DNA of 64,000 nt from Paenibacillus sp. oral taxon 786 str. D14 (lineage in GTDB: Bacteria; Bacillota; Bacilli; Paenibacillales; Paenibacillaceae). The notes beneath the pieces are model-generated. The model was not told the origin of the DNA, made no database searches, and saw only the letters and a list, made by a program, of their open reading frames with translations. A program made the position numbers and the translations under genes. The stretch spans positions 301,248 through 365,247 of the forward strand of contig NZ_GG695973.1 in NCBI RefSeq assembly GCF_000159955.1. Reading direction: 5' to 3'. Below are positions 6,820 through 15,887 of the stretch, piece by piece; the stretch's first letter is position 1; each line of letters starts with the position of its first letter.

Positions 6820-9800
6820 TTACTGCGTGTTGCCAATCGCCATCCACGTTACGATTCCGTAGTTGACGCTAGTGTCCTTCAGCTTGGATATCGTGATGAC
6901 AGCCGAGCCAGGCGATTGCTCCTTCAGCGAAGTATAATACGCAGGGTGATTGGTCATCGCAACGACAACGTAGTTGGACGAAGCAAACGGCGATTCAAAT
7001 TTGATTTTAACCGTCGCCTCCTCCTCATGAGGCTTCAGCAGGAACGGAACCATGCCAAATTGCATCTCCGCCGGCTGGCCTGCCAGCGTGGTTACCGGAG
7101 CAAAGTTGAGCTGCTCCACTCCAACGGAGCCCGGCTGCAAGTGGCGAGTCCCAACGGCCTCATCCGCTAGTATAGCGCTGTCGACCGCATTTGGCGCCAA
7201 ATGGGCGTTCTCTACCGACGCTGGCTGCAAATGTTCCGCCCCAACCGCGCCTACAGCCAAAGCCCCTGCATCCACTGCACCGGGTTGCAGATGCCCCCGG
7301 CCGATGGAAGAAGGCTGGATGTCTTCGCCGCCGATCCCTTCCTCAGGCAGCAAACCGTGTTGCTGAATCTCGGTGGACAGATGCCAAATATTGACGGCTT
7401 CGAGAGCGATATGGTGGGCATTCACCGCAGCATCGCTTAAATGCCGGGACTCCACGCTTTCTGCTGCCAAGTTCGCACTTTGCACGGCGTCCTCGGCCAG
7501 GTGATGGCTTTGAACGGCGGCATTTGCCAATTGCTCGCTGTGCACCACGCCTTCCTGCAGATGGCGAGTGCCTACAACCGCTTCGCCCAGATGGCGTTCC
7601 GACACAACGCCTTCCGCCAAATGCTCACCTTGGACTGCTCCATGATCCAAGTGGAAGCCTTGGACCGTCCCCTCTGCCAAGTGCACGCCTTGCACGGAAC
7701 CGGCTTGCAGATGACCACTACCCACCGCTTGCTCGCTCAGCGCTTCGGAGCCAACCGCGCCGGGTTGCAGATGACGGCTGGTGATGGACGACGGCTTCAG
7801 ATCCTCCCCGCTGATGCCTTCTGCAGGCAACAGACCATGCTGCTGCAGCTCAGCCGATAAATGCCAGGCATTCACAGCTTCGGGGGCAAGATGCGAGCTG
7901 TCAACCACGGCCTCCCCAAGATGCTGGGAAGTGATGCTGCCTTCGGCCAAATGCCCGCTTTGCACGGCGCCTTCAGCTAGATTCCGGCTTTGGACGGACC
8001 CATCTGCCAGGTGGCGGTTCAACACGGAACCTGCCTTCAGATGACCGCTGCCCACCGCTTGCTCGCCTAGGGCTATGGCATTTACCGCACCGGCTTGCAA
8101 ATGCCGGTTGGTAATCGACCCGGCCTGCAAATCATCCCCGCTGATCCCTTCGGCCGGCAACAGACCCTGTTGCTGCAGTTCGGCAGACAAGTGTCCGTGA
8201 TTCACGGCTTCGGGAGCGATATGGGTGCCTTCCACCACGGCCTCCCCAAGGTGCCGGGACTCCACGCTCCCCTCGGCTAAATGCTCGCTTTGCACCGCGC
8301 CTGCGATCAAGTTCCGGCTTTGAATGGACCCATCTGCCAGATGGCGATTCAACACGGAACCGCTCTGTAAGTGGCCGCTGCCAACCGCCTGCTCACCCAG
8401 CGCTGTAGCGTTCACCGCACCAGCTTGCAGATGCCGGCTGGTAATCGACCCGGCCTGCAAGTCATCCCCACTGATCCCTTCGGCCGGCAACAGACCCTGC
8501 TGCTGGAGCTCTGCGGACAAGTGCCCGTAATTTACGGCTTCGGGAGCGATATAGGTGCCTTCCACCACCGCCTTTCCAAGGTGCCGTGACTCCACGCTCC
8601 CCTCGGCTAAATGCTCGCTTTGCACCGCGCCTTTGGCCAGGTGCTGGCTTTGGACGGACGCCTTCGCCAGATGGCCGCTTTGCACCGCACCTGCCTGAAG
8701 ATGGGAGCTGCCAACCGCCTGCTCACCCAGCGCTTTGGAGCCAACTGCGCCTGCCTGCAGGTGCTGGCTGGCGATAGCTCCCGGCTGCAGAGCCTCCCCG
8801 TCGATCCCGGCGACAGGCAGCAGCCCGCTTTGGCGCAAGGCAGGGATCATGTGGGCAGCGCTGATCGATTCCGGAGCGATGTGGTAAGATCCGATCACCG
8901 AGACTCCGAGGTGGCGGTCAGTCACGCTGCCTTTGGCCAAATGCTCGCTTTGGATCGCCCCTTCAGCCAAATGCCGGCTTTGGACAGACGCCTCCGCCAG
9001 GTGACCGCTTTGCACCGCCCCCTCCTGAAGATGGGAGCTGCCAACCGCCTGCTCACCTAACGCGTCCGTATCAACCGCACCGGCTTGCAGGTGCAGGCTG
9101 GTGATGGCGCCCGCCTGCAGATCCTTACCGCGGATCCCCGCCTCGGGAAGTAACCCGCTCTGCCGCAACTCGGCAGACAGATGTCCGGCTTCGATGGCTT
9201 CGGCGGCAATATGGCGGGAGCCCACGGCTGCGTCGCCCAGGTGGCGTCCCGTTACACTGCCTTCGGCCAAATGCTTGCTCTGTACAGCCCCAGCGGCCAG
9301 ATGATCGGCTCCAACCGCGCCAGCGGACAGAGCTTCCGACCCGACGGCACCGGGGGCCAAATGCCCGGCGTCCACGGCTTGCGCCGCCAGTTTCGGACCG
9401 GTCACGCTGCTGTTCGCCAGCTTCGCAACCGTGACCGCCAGATCCCCCAGCTTATCCGTTGTCACGCTTTCCGGCGACAGCTTCAAGCTGGTGACCGCAT
9501 GATCCTGGAGATGCGGCGAGAAGATGACGCCAACCCCCAGGTGCTCCTCCCGAATCGCACCGGGTGCGATCTGGCCGCGGGTGACGGAGCCCGTCGCCAA
9601 ATGCCGGGTCTGCACGATACCCGATCCCAAATGGTCGGCCGTGATTTGCTGTGCACCGATGGCGGACTCCGTCACCGCGGCCGGAGCGATCGCGCGGCTC
9701 GTCACACTGTCTTTAGCCAGTTTGTCGGCCGTGACGCTGCCTGGCTGCAGATGATTCGTCGCAACCGCTCCATCCGCCAGGTGCTCCGCGGTCACCTCGG

Positions 9801-11205
9801 CGGACGCCAGCTTCTGCCGGGTGACCGCCGCATCGGCCAGATGCCATCCCTGCACCGCTTCCGAAGCAAGGTGACTGCTTTGCACCGCCCCTTCGGACAG
9901 GTGCTTGCCGGTAACCGCTCCCCGCGCAAGCTGCGGCGATTGCACGGCCCCTTTGGCCAAGTGCCGGGTCAATACAGCTTCGTCCGCGATTTTCCCCGGC
10001 AGCACGCTTTGATCGGCGATCTTGGACGAGGTTACCGCCTGCTCGATGATATGCGAGGTGCCCACAGACTGGTCGGCCAGCTTCGTGGAGGGGATCGATT
10101 TATCGGCAAGATGCCGCGCCTGGATGACCTTGTCAGCGATATGCTCCTGACCAATACTGCCAGGCTGAACATGTTCGCTGCCCACGGCTCCTGACGCAAG
10201 ATGGTGGGATTCAATCACCATTTCACCTAAATGAGCGGAAGTAACGCTCCCTTCCTGCAGCTGCTCCGCGCCGACACTGGACCAAGCCAGCAGTTCCCGG
10301 TCGATCATACCGGGTGCCAAATGCCGCGAAGTAATGCTGTGATCCGCCAGATGGCGGCTTTCCACCGCCCGTTCCGCCAGCTTCTCTCCCGTTACGGAGT
10401 GATCGCGCAGCTTCGATGTTGTCACAGAGGCCTCTCCCAGCTTAGAGGTGTCGACCGCTCCGTTGGCCAAATGCTGCGCATTTACGGCACCGCTGCGGAT
10501 TTTATCCCCCGTTACAGCTTGGTCCTGCAAGAGCTCGGACGTTACGATCCATTCCGACAGATGCCGGCTCTCCACCGCCCCTTCTGCCAGCTTCTCCCCG
10601 GTGATCACCCGATCCGCCAGCTTCTCCGGGGTGATGCTGCCGTCAACCAGCTTCTCTCCGCCGATGGAATGATCCCGGATCGCCCAGCCTTCGATCGAAC
10701 CGTCAACCAAGTGGCTGCCGTTCACGGAGGAAGGAGCGATTTTGGAGGAGGTCACCGCCCGATCGGCCAGCTTGATGTTCTCCACGGCGTAATCGGCGAT
10801 CCAAGCGGTGTCGATCGTCCCCCGCATGATCCGCGAAGCATCGATCGTATACGGCGCAATTTTCTCCCCGGTGACGGCCTCATCGATGAGATCGTCGGTA
10901 TAAATAATGCCCCGTTCTTGGTGCGGCGCGGTTTTTTCACTCAGCAGTTCCTGCAGCGCCTGGTTTCCGTCAACGTTTCCATGCTCCGGATCTGCTCCGG
11001 GTGATGCCGTCGCGGCCTCTTTCTCTTGTTCCGGCAGCGCGGGCAGTACGGGAGCTGGGCTTTCATGAAGCTCAACCTTCTTGTCTCGGGATCGCAACGA
11101 TGCCTTTCGTTCCTCAAGCAGCTTAAGCTCGTTGATATTCGGGTTATCTACGTAATAGAGCGATTTCTTTGGTCTACTTGATTTTGTTGATTTATGTCTC
11201 TTCAA
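6820..11205 (-). CDS. Giant decapeptide-repeat protein with C-terminal head domain
   Basis: The protein has 1461 residues in three parts. Residues 1-99 are basic then acidic, with no signal peptide (MKRHKSTKSSRPKKSLYYVD). Residues 100-1369 are exactly 127 consecutive decapeptides without one insertion or deletion. The consensus is [AS]-V-x-S-x-H-L-A-x-G, with aliphatic residues fixed at positions 2 and 7. Residues 1370-1461 form a folded tail ending TWMAIGNTQ, like the WIAG-tail domain I recall at the end of such proteins in Bacillales. A variant pair of units (QxxGLLPxxG, then I-x-G-x-D/A-L/I-Q/K) recurs six times. Regular hydrophobic spacing suggests a beta-solenoid fibre with a terminal knob. 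No signal peptide plus a sigma-K-like promoter points to a spore-surface protein. TTG 11205 follows GGAGAGGG. Function is unknown. Confidence 0.75.
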   Translation of the reverse strand: MKRHKSTKSSRPKKSLYYVDNPNINELKLLEERKASLRSRDKKVELHESPAPVLPALPEQEKEAATASPGADPEHGNVDGNQALQELLSEKTAPHQERGIIYTDDLIDEAVTGEKIAPYTIDASRIMRGTIDTAWIADYAVENIKLADRAVTSSKIAPSSVNGSHLVDGSIEGWAIRDHSIGGEKLVDGSITPEKLADRVITGEKLAEGAVESRHLSEWIVTSELLQDQAVTGDKIRSGAVNAQHLANGAVDTSKLGEASVTTSKLRDHSVTGEKLAERAVESRHLADHSITSRHLAPGMIDRELLAWSSVGAEQLQEGSVTSAHLGEMVIESHHLASGAVGSEHVQPGSIGQEHIADKVIQARHLADKSIPSTKLADQSVGTSHIIEQAVTSSKIADQSVLPGKIADEAVLTRHLAKGAVQSPQLARGAVTGKHLSEGAVQSSHLASEAVQGWHLADAAVTRQKLASAEVTAEHLADGAVATNHLQPGSVTADKLAKDSVTSRAIAPAAVTESAIGAQQITADHLGSGIVQTRHLATGSVTRGQIAPGAIREEHLGVGVIFSPHLQDHAVTSLKLSPESVTTDKLGDLAVTVAKLANSSVTGPKLAAQAVDAGHLAPGAVGSEALSAGAVGADHLAAGAVQSKHLAEGSVTGRHLGDAAVGSRHIAAEAIEAGHLSAELRQSGLLPEAGIRGKDLQAGAITSLHLQAGAVDTDALGEQAVGSSHLQEGAVQSGHLAEASVQSRHLAEGAIQSEHLAKGSVTDRHLGVSVIGSYHIAPESISAAHMIPALRQSGLLPVAGIDGEALQPGAIASQHLQAGAVGSKALGEQAVGSSHLQAGAVQSGHLAKASVQSQHLAKGAVQSEHLAEGSVESRHLGKAVVEGTYIAPEAVNYGHLSAELQQQGLLPAEGISGDDLQAGSITSRHLQAGAVNATALGEQAVGSGHLQSGSVLNRHLADGSIQSRNLIAGAVQSEHLAEGSVESRHLGEAVVEGTHIAPEAVNHGHLSAELQQQGLLPAEGISGDDLQAGSITNRHLQAGAVNAIALGEQAVGSGHLKAGSVLNRHLADGSVQSRNLAEGAVQSGHLAEGSITSQHLGEAVVDSSHLAPEAVNAWHLSAELQQHGLLPAEGISGEDLKPSSITSRHLQPGAVGSEALSEQAVGSGHLQAGSVQGVHLAEGTVQGFHLDHGAVQGEHLAEGVVSERHLGEAVVGTRHLQEGVVHSEQLANAAVQSHHLAEDAVQSANLAAESVESRHLSDAAVNAHHIALEAVNIWHLSTEIQQHGLLPEEGIGGEDIQPSSIGRGHLQPGAVDAGALAVGAVGAEHLQPASVENAHLAPNAVDSAILADEAVGTRHLQPGSVGVEQLNFAPVTTLAGQPAEMQFGMVPFLLKPHEEEATVKIKFESPFASSNYVVVAMTNHPAYYTSLKEQSPGSAVITISKLKDTSVNYGIVTWMAIGNTQ
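7330..9170 (-). repeat. 330-bp higher-order repeats inside the decapeptide gene
   Basis: The GLLP-containing decapeptide occurs at repeat units 59, 70, 81, 92, 103 and 119. The first five are spaced exactly 11 units (110 residues, 330 bp) and the last 16 units. DNA identity between neighbouring 330-bp blocks is high, best seen between the blocks near 8150 and 8480. This indicates recent block duplication on top of the ancient decapeptide array. Confidence 0.8.
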
Positions 11206-11242
11206 GAGCCGCCCTCTCCTTTGCCAATATAATAATCTTTGG

Positions 11243-11270
11243 TATCATATGCGGGGGGTTAGGCTCTTGT
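11243..11270 (-). promoter_or_regulatory. Sigma-K-like promoter of the decapeptide-repeat gene
   Basis: Read on the minus strand, AC is followed after 17 bases by CATATGATA, matching the sigma-K pattern AC-N16/17-CATAnnnTA. The sequence ends about 38 bp upstream of the coding start. Sigma-E promoters share the CATA -10 core, so mother-cell expression in general is the safer claim. Confidence 0.5.
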
Positions 11271-11377
11271 CACAGCTTTTGGGCCTGATTGCCGCAGCAC
11301 GCTGCCTCCTGAAAAAAGATGAAATGGTTTCCCCGATTTCTACCGTTTTTAGCAGAACGGCCGCACGTTACAATAAC

Positions 11378-11389
11378 CTTACGCGTAAG
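11378..11389. promoter_or_regulatory. Palindrome CTTACGCGTAAG upstream of the MFS gene
   Basis: A perfect 12-bp palindrome lies 86 bp before the MFS start, preceded by ATAAC. Its shape resembles MerR-family operators (CCTTAC...GTAAGG) seen before drug and metal response genes. No MerR gene is present in the window, so the link is speculative. Confidence 0.35.
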
Positions 11390-11474
11390 AATTCGGAAGG
11401 TACGTCGAAGCACGCCAAAGTTCACCGAAGTTCGCGGAACATCCTTTAAGCTCAAGTCTTGGAGGCAACTAGAC

Positions 11475-12794
11475 ATGAAAACCGATCTCGCCATAAACAC
11501 CGCTCAGAAAGCATCCGTTAACGTTAGCCCGGCCGTCCCAGAGGCGTCAGAGGAACCTAACACGGCCATACTCCTATCTGCTGAAAAAAGCCCCACTACT
11601 GCACCAAACCTCGGCTATCGCCGCTCGTTTGCGATCATTTTGACAAGCGTCGTGCTGTTAAGCTTCGGGGGGAAGCTCTATGAAATCATCCTTCCGCTGA
11701 TGATGTACGACATTACCCATTCCTCTGTGGCCATGAGCAGTATGAAAACCGCGGAGCTGCTGCCCAACTTCTTCTTCGCCATCTTCATCGGCGTCTTAGT
11801 TGACCGCGTCAACAAAAAACGCTGGATCCTCTGGATGATCGGGCTGCAGGCGATGCTGCTCCTTGCCTTTGCCGTCTTGTTCCGAAGCGGGATTCATCTG
11901 CTGCCGGTCTATTACGCCATCGGCTTCCTGCTGATGACGCTGAATTATGGATATTTTAATGCCGAAGTCAGTCTTATCAAGCTGAGTGTTCCGGTCCGGG
12001 AACTGACAAGCGCCAATGCCAAGCTGAGCTTTGCCGAAACGTTTGTTGGCATTATGGGGCCAGCGTTGTCCGGTCTGATCCTGATGTTATCCGACATCTC
12101 CGATGGATTGCTCATCACGTCGTTCTGTTACCTGATATGCATGGGGTTATTTACTAGACTAAAATTGGCGGAGAAAAAAGAAACCCCGCGGCAATCCCGA
12201 TTCGCCGCGGAGTTTCTGGAGGGCTGGCGCGCCTTTTGCGTGAACAAGCCGCTCGTGTTGATGACCGTGTTCGTCGTGTTTCTAAACTGTACGTACACGG
12301 TGATCAGTACGACATCGATCTACTACGCCAAGGACGATCTGGGATTGTCCTCCTCCCTGCTAGCCATTGTACTCTCGGCTTCAGGTGCCGGAGGTCTTGC
12401 CGGAAGCTTGCTGCTCAGTCGGTTAAGACAATCCTGGGGCCTGGGCAAGGTGTTTGGCGCATCCATCTTGCTGAACGTCATCGCTTATCTCCTTCTGTTT
12501 CTTAGCGATGGCCTCGTGATGTTTGCAGTCGCCCTTTTCCTATCCGGATTTGCCGCGACCTTGTACAGCGTGTCGGTGTACGCCTTCCGCCAAGAGCAGA
12601 CGCCGGCGCCGCTGATGGGACGAATCGCCGGAATTACCGGGACCTGCTTCCGGATCGGCATGCCTATCGCCGTCTACGCTTCCGGTTGGGTCATCGCCTG
12701 GTGGGGCACAAGCGTGATCTTTATCACCTGCGCGATATGGAATCTGATCGTCCTGGCCGTTTACGTGCGAACCCGGCTGTGGAACGTTCAGTGA
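11475..12794 (+). CDS. MFS transporter
   Basis: This is a 439-residue integral membrane protein with about twelve hydrophobic segments, beginning near residue 50 after a polar N-terminal tail of some 45 residues. The loop VDRVNKKRWILW after the second segment is the family motif GxLaDRxxrkr, typical of proton-driven efflux carriers. It is closest in type to the drug/macrolide exporter branch, but the substrate cannot be inferred. ATG 11475 follows GGAGG at ten bases. A longer frame from 11319 has no binding site. The gene stands alone, divergent from the repeat-protein gene and convergent with the GH127 gene. Confidence 0.85.
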   Translation: MKTDLAINTAQKASVNVSPAVPEASEEPNTAILLSAEKSPTTAPNLGYRRSFAIILTSVVLLSFGGKLYEIILPLMMYDITHSSVAMSSMKTAELLPNFFFAIFIGVLVDRVNKKRWILWMIGLQAMLLLAFAVLFRSGIHLLPVYYAIGFLLMTLNYGYFNAEVSLIKLSVPVRELTSANAKLSFAETFVGIMGPALSGLILMLSDISDGLLITSFCYLICMGLFTRLKLAEKKETPRQSRFAAEFLEGWRAFCVNKPLVLMTVFVVFLNCTYTVISTTSIYYAKDDLGLSSSLLAIVLSASGAGGLAGSLLLSRLRQSWGLGKVFGASILLNVIAYLLLFLSDGLVMFAVALFLSGFAATLYSVSVYAFRQEQTPAPLMGRIAGITGTCFRIGMPIAVYASGWVIAWWGTSVIFITCAIWNLIVLAVYVRTRLWNVQ

Positions 12795-12840
12795 GCTGAT
12801 ACCCTTCTACAACCCATGCCGGTCCATCGCAAGCAAACAT

Positions 12841-14814
12841 TTAGCGCTCGCGCACCCAAACCATCATTTCCCCTTCGCCGCGATTGGCCCAGGCGTAATA
12901 CGGGATGAACTTAAGCGCTGCCGGTTGCTCCGTCAGACGCGGGGACGCGCTGTACAACCCGCCGTCCCAGTCCGGCCCGGTGATGCGGACCGCCTCGGTC
13001 CGCACGGTAACGATGCCGCCAAGAAGTTCGGCTTCGTATTCCGCGTGAAGCTCGGCCTCCCGCGGCAACACCAGCTCATGCAGGTTCGCGCCGTTGTCGG
13101 CCTGCTCCAGGCAATAGACGAGCGGGCCGCGCTGCAGCGCCACCTTGCCGGCGTTTCCACGTACGAGAGGATGGCTGTACATACGTGTCACCGGCATCGC
13201 CAGTTTCAGCTCCACAACATCCCCTGCACACCATTGCCGCGCCAGCCGGATGTAGCCGTCCTGAAGCAAAGCTCCCTCCAGTTCCACCACTTCTCCGTTC
13301 ACCTGGAGACTCGCTTCCGGGCACCAATCCGGCAGCCGCAACGCCAGTGTAAAGCGGCCTTCTCCCTCCGGCTGCACCTCAAACCGCACGTTTCCACCCC
13401 AAGGGTAATTGGTCGTTTGCGTCAGCTTCACCTTGCCGCCGCTCGTTTGCAATTCGGCTTCCCCGCCGATATAGAGATGAGCATATACCGTATCGCCTTG
13501 CACTGTATAGATGTATTCGCCAAGCGATGCCAGCAGCCGGGCGATGTTCGGCGGACAGCAGGCGCAGCCGAACCATTCCTGACGAACCGTTTTTATATGG
13601 TCAAACTTATGATTGGCGCCCCCGCAAGCCTTCGGGTCGACTTCCAGCGGATTCACATAGAAGAAATGCTTGCCGTCCCGGGCCATTCCACCGACAACCG
13701 TGTTGTATAAAGCCCGCTCCATCACATTGGCGTATCTCGAGTCCGGCGAAATCCGCAGCATCCGCTGGGCGAAGAAGATCAACCCGATGGAAGCGCAAGT
13801 CTCCGAATACACCGTGTCATTTGGCAGGTCGTAATCAAACGAAAACGCCTCGCCCTGCGGCATGGAGCCCACCCCGCCGGTAATATACATCTGCTTGCCG
13901 ACAATGTTGTCCCATAGCTTGCGGCAGGCGGCCAGCATCGACTCGTCACCGGTTAACGCCGCAACATCGGCCATCCCGGTCAACATATACAGCAGCCGCA
14001 CAGCATGGCCCACCGCTGTCTCCTGCTCCCGTACCGGCAGATGCGCCTGATGGTAAGTGAGGTCAACGTGATCTGCATGCCCCGCCCAGTGCGTTTGACC
14101 TCCCCGCCGCTTGAGTTCTTCCTCGAAGAAGGAAGGCTTCTGCCCCCGTTGCTCAAGGAAATATTGGCTTAGACGCAAATATCGCTCCTGTCCGGTCACC
14201 TCGTACAGCTTGACGAGCGCCAGCTCGATTTCCTGATGGCCGTCGTACCCCGGCAACTTGCCGGGCTCCCTGCCAAACACGCTGTCGATGTAATCCGCGA
14301 ACTTGATGACCACGTCGAGCAGCTTTCTTTTGCCTGTGGCCCGATAATAGGCGACTCCCGCTTCGATTAAATGTCCCGCGCAATACAGCTCATGGCATTC
14401 CGTCAAATTCGTCCAGCGCTTGCCCGGCTCCTTCAGGATATAATACGTGTTCAAATACCCGTCTTCCCGCTGCGCCAAGGCCATTGTGTCAATTAATCCG
14501 TCGGCGATCGCCGCCAGCTCCGGATTTGGATCCGCTTCCAAAATATAAGCTGCCGCTTCCAGCCATTTCGCCAAATCGCTGTCCTGGAACACCAGCCCGT
14601 AATATTCACCCTGAACTTGCCCTGCGGCAATTTGAAAATTGCGTACAGCGCCGCTAGGTTCGGCTCCTTCCACCCGATCGTTTAATGCCTCCCATTGATA
14701 AGGGACAACCACATCCTTCACTAAACGGATATAGTAACTCCAAAATTCGTCGCGGATGTTCACTCGATTCAGCGCAACCCGCTCGGAACGCGGCATTTGC
14801 CCGGCTAGCTTCAT
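12841..14814 (-). CDS. GH127-family beta-L-arabinofuranosidase
   Basis: The 657-residue protein lacks a signal peptide, so it acts in the cytoplasm on imported arabinose-containing oligosaccharides. It matches the GH127 family typified by HypBA1 of Bifidobacterium. The zinc/thiolate catalytic set is visible: Glu338 and Cys340 in YSETCASIG, and Cys419-Cys420 in CACCPPN, where one Cys is the nucleophile. Conserved blocks include QREDGYLNTYY and ITGGVGSMPQGEAF. An (alpha/alpha)6 barrel comes first, followed by beta-sandwich domains. ATG 14814 follows AAAGGAGGAGG; an upstream start would place the coding sequence across that site. A divergent AraC-type gene 131 bp away is its likely regulator. 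Confidence 0.88.
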   Translation of the reverse strand: MKLAGQMPRSERVALNRVNIRDEFWSYYIRLVKDVVVPYQWEALNDRVEGAEPSGAVRNFQIAAGQVQGEYYGLVFQDSDLAKWLEAAAYILEADPNPELAAIADGLIDTMALAQREDGYLNTYYILKEPGKRWTNLTECHELYCAGHLIEAGVAYYRATGKRKLLDVVIKFADYIDSVFGREPGKLPGYDGHQEIELALVKLYEVTGQERYLRLSQYFLEQRGQKPSFFEEELKRRGGQTHWAGHADHVDLTYHQAHLPVREQETAVGHAVRLLYMLTGMADVAALTGDESMLAACRKLWDNIVGKQMYITGGVGSMPQGEAFSFDYDLPNDTVYSETCASIGLIFFAQRMLRISPDSRYANVMERALYNTVVGGMARDGKHFFYVNPLEVDPKACGGANHKFDHIKTVRQEWFGCACCPPNIARLLASLGEYIYTVQGDTVYAHLYIGGEAELQTSGGKVKLTQTTNYPWGGNVRFEVQPEGEGRFTLALRLPDWCPEASLQVNGEVVELEGALLQDGYIRLARQWCAGDVVELKLAMPVTRMYSHPLVRGNAGKVALQRGPLVYCLEQADNGANLHELVLPREAELHAEYEAELLGGIVTVRTEAVRITGPDWDGGLYSASPRLTEQPAALKFIPYYAWANRGEGEMMVWVRER

Positions 14815-14945
14815 CGCAAAGCCTCCTCCTTTTTTCAAAAAATCATACTGACAAATCTCATTTTATCTCATATATTTAGAACGAAATACGAATTCTATCA
14901 ACCTCAAAGTTATAATATTTCACATTCGAAACGGAGGAGAGTGCC

Positions 14946-15827
14946 TTGCCGAAACCAACCGACCTGGTGCAGCTGACGGCGCCGCCCTTGCCCTATTTTT
15001 TGGAATGCGGACATACCGTATATCAGCCCGGAGACGAACATCCCAACCGGCGGAATATCGGTATTTTTGATTGGATCGTCGTGGAATCTGGCACGTTATA
15101 CCTCGGGGAGGCGGGGCAATCCTGGAGTCTGGGGGCCGGCCAATCGCTGCTGCTGTTGCCCGATCGGCACCATTACGCGGTGAAGCCGTGCGAAGAGCCT
15201 ACGTCGTTTTACTGGCTGCATTTTCATACGGTCTGTGCCTGGCAGCAGCTTCCGGCAGAGGAAGCCGATCACCTCTATCCGGACGCGGACGAGCATTACA
15301 GCCGTTTCCTGGCTTCGCCATATTCCCTGCATCTGCCGAAAGCGTGGGACCTCCCCTCTCCCGACCAGACGTTCCGCTTGTTCCGGCAGCTGCTGGAGAG
15401 CCTAGGGGAACGTCAATCCCGGGCGTTTTGGAACCGGCAGCAGCGGTTCGAGGAGCTGCTTCGTGCGATGGATCTCCGGCAGTTAGAATCACATGCCTCC
15501 CCGGTAGTGACCGTTGCGGAAAAGGCTGAAGCCTACATCAAAAGCAATTTCCGTTCGGAGCTCAACAGCGGGCAGATGGCCGATGCGCTGCATTACCACT
15601 ATAACTACATCACGCGCTGCATGAAGCAGGTGTATGGCATGACGCCCAACGATTACTTGCTGCATTACCGGTTAGAGCAAGCTAAGCTGCTGCTGCTCAC
15701 CACGGAGTGGCCGATTGCGGATATTGCTTCTTACGTTGGCTTCAACAGCACTCCCTATTTCTCGAACCGGTTTGCCTTCAAAAATGGCTGCTCTCCCCGC
15801 GAGTTCCGCAAGCGATATATGTCATGA
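14946..15827 (+). CDS. AraC-family transcriptional regulator
   Basis: The 293-residue protein has an N-terminal cupin-like sugar-sensing domain (about 15-170; DWIVVESGTLYLGE) and a C-terminal double helix-turn-helix AraC domain (about 190-290). The latter ends with the family signature IADIASYVGFNSTPYFSNRF and FKNGCSPREFRKRY. The start is TTG 14946 with GGAGGAG eight bases before it. It is transcribed away from the GH127 arabinofuranosidase gene, a layout typical of an activator and its target. Confidence 0.87.
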   Translation: MPKPTDLVQLTAPPLPYFLECGHTVYQPGDEHPNRRNIGIFDWIVVESGTLYLGEAGQSWSLGAGQSLLLLPDRHHYAVKPCEEPTSFYWLHFHTVCAWQQLPAEEADHLYPDADEHYSRFLASPYSLHLPKAWDLPSPDQTFRLFRQLLESLGERQSRAFWNRQQRFEELLRAMDLRQLESHASPVVTVAEKAEAYIKSNFRSELNSGQMADALHYHYNYITRCMKQVYGMTPNDYLLHYRLEQAKLLLLTTEWPIADIASYVGFNSTPYFSNRFAFKNGCSPREFRKRYMS

Positions 15828-15833
15828 GGAGGT

Positions 15834-15866
15834 AAAAAAAACGCCCGCTGCAGAAGCCCTGCGCGG
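15834..15866 (-). terminator. Terminator of the lipoprotein gene
   Basis: CCGC-GCAG pairs with CTGC-(A)-GCGG, followed on the minus strand by GCGTTTTTTTT. It lies 20 bp after the lipoprotein stop and may also stop convergent transcription from the AraC gene. Confidence 0.7.
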
Positions 15867-15887
15867 ACGGTTTAGCTTTAGTTCGTG

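Noticed and set aside
9181-10194. 337-codon open frame opposite the decapeptide gene
   Set aside because: The antisense of a strictly periodic repeat stays open automatically; the minus-strand frame has the signals and the tail domain.
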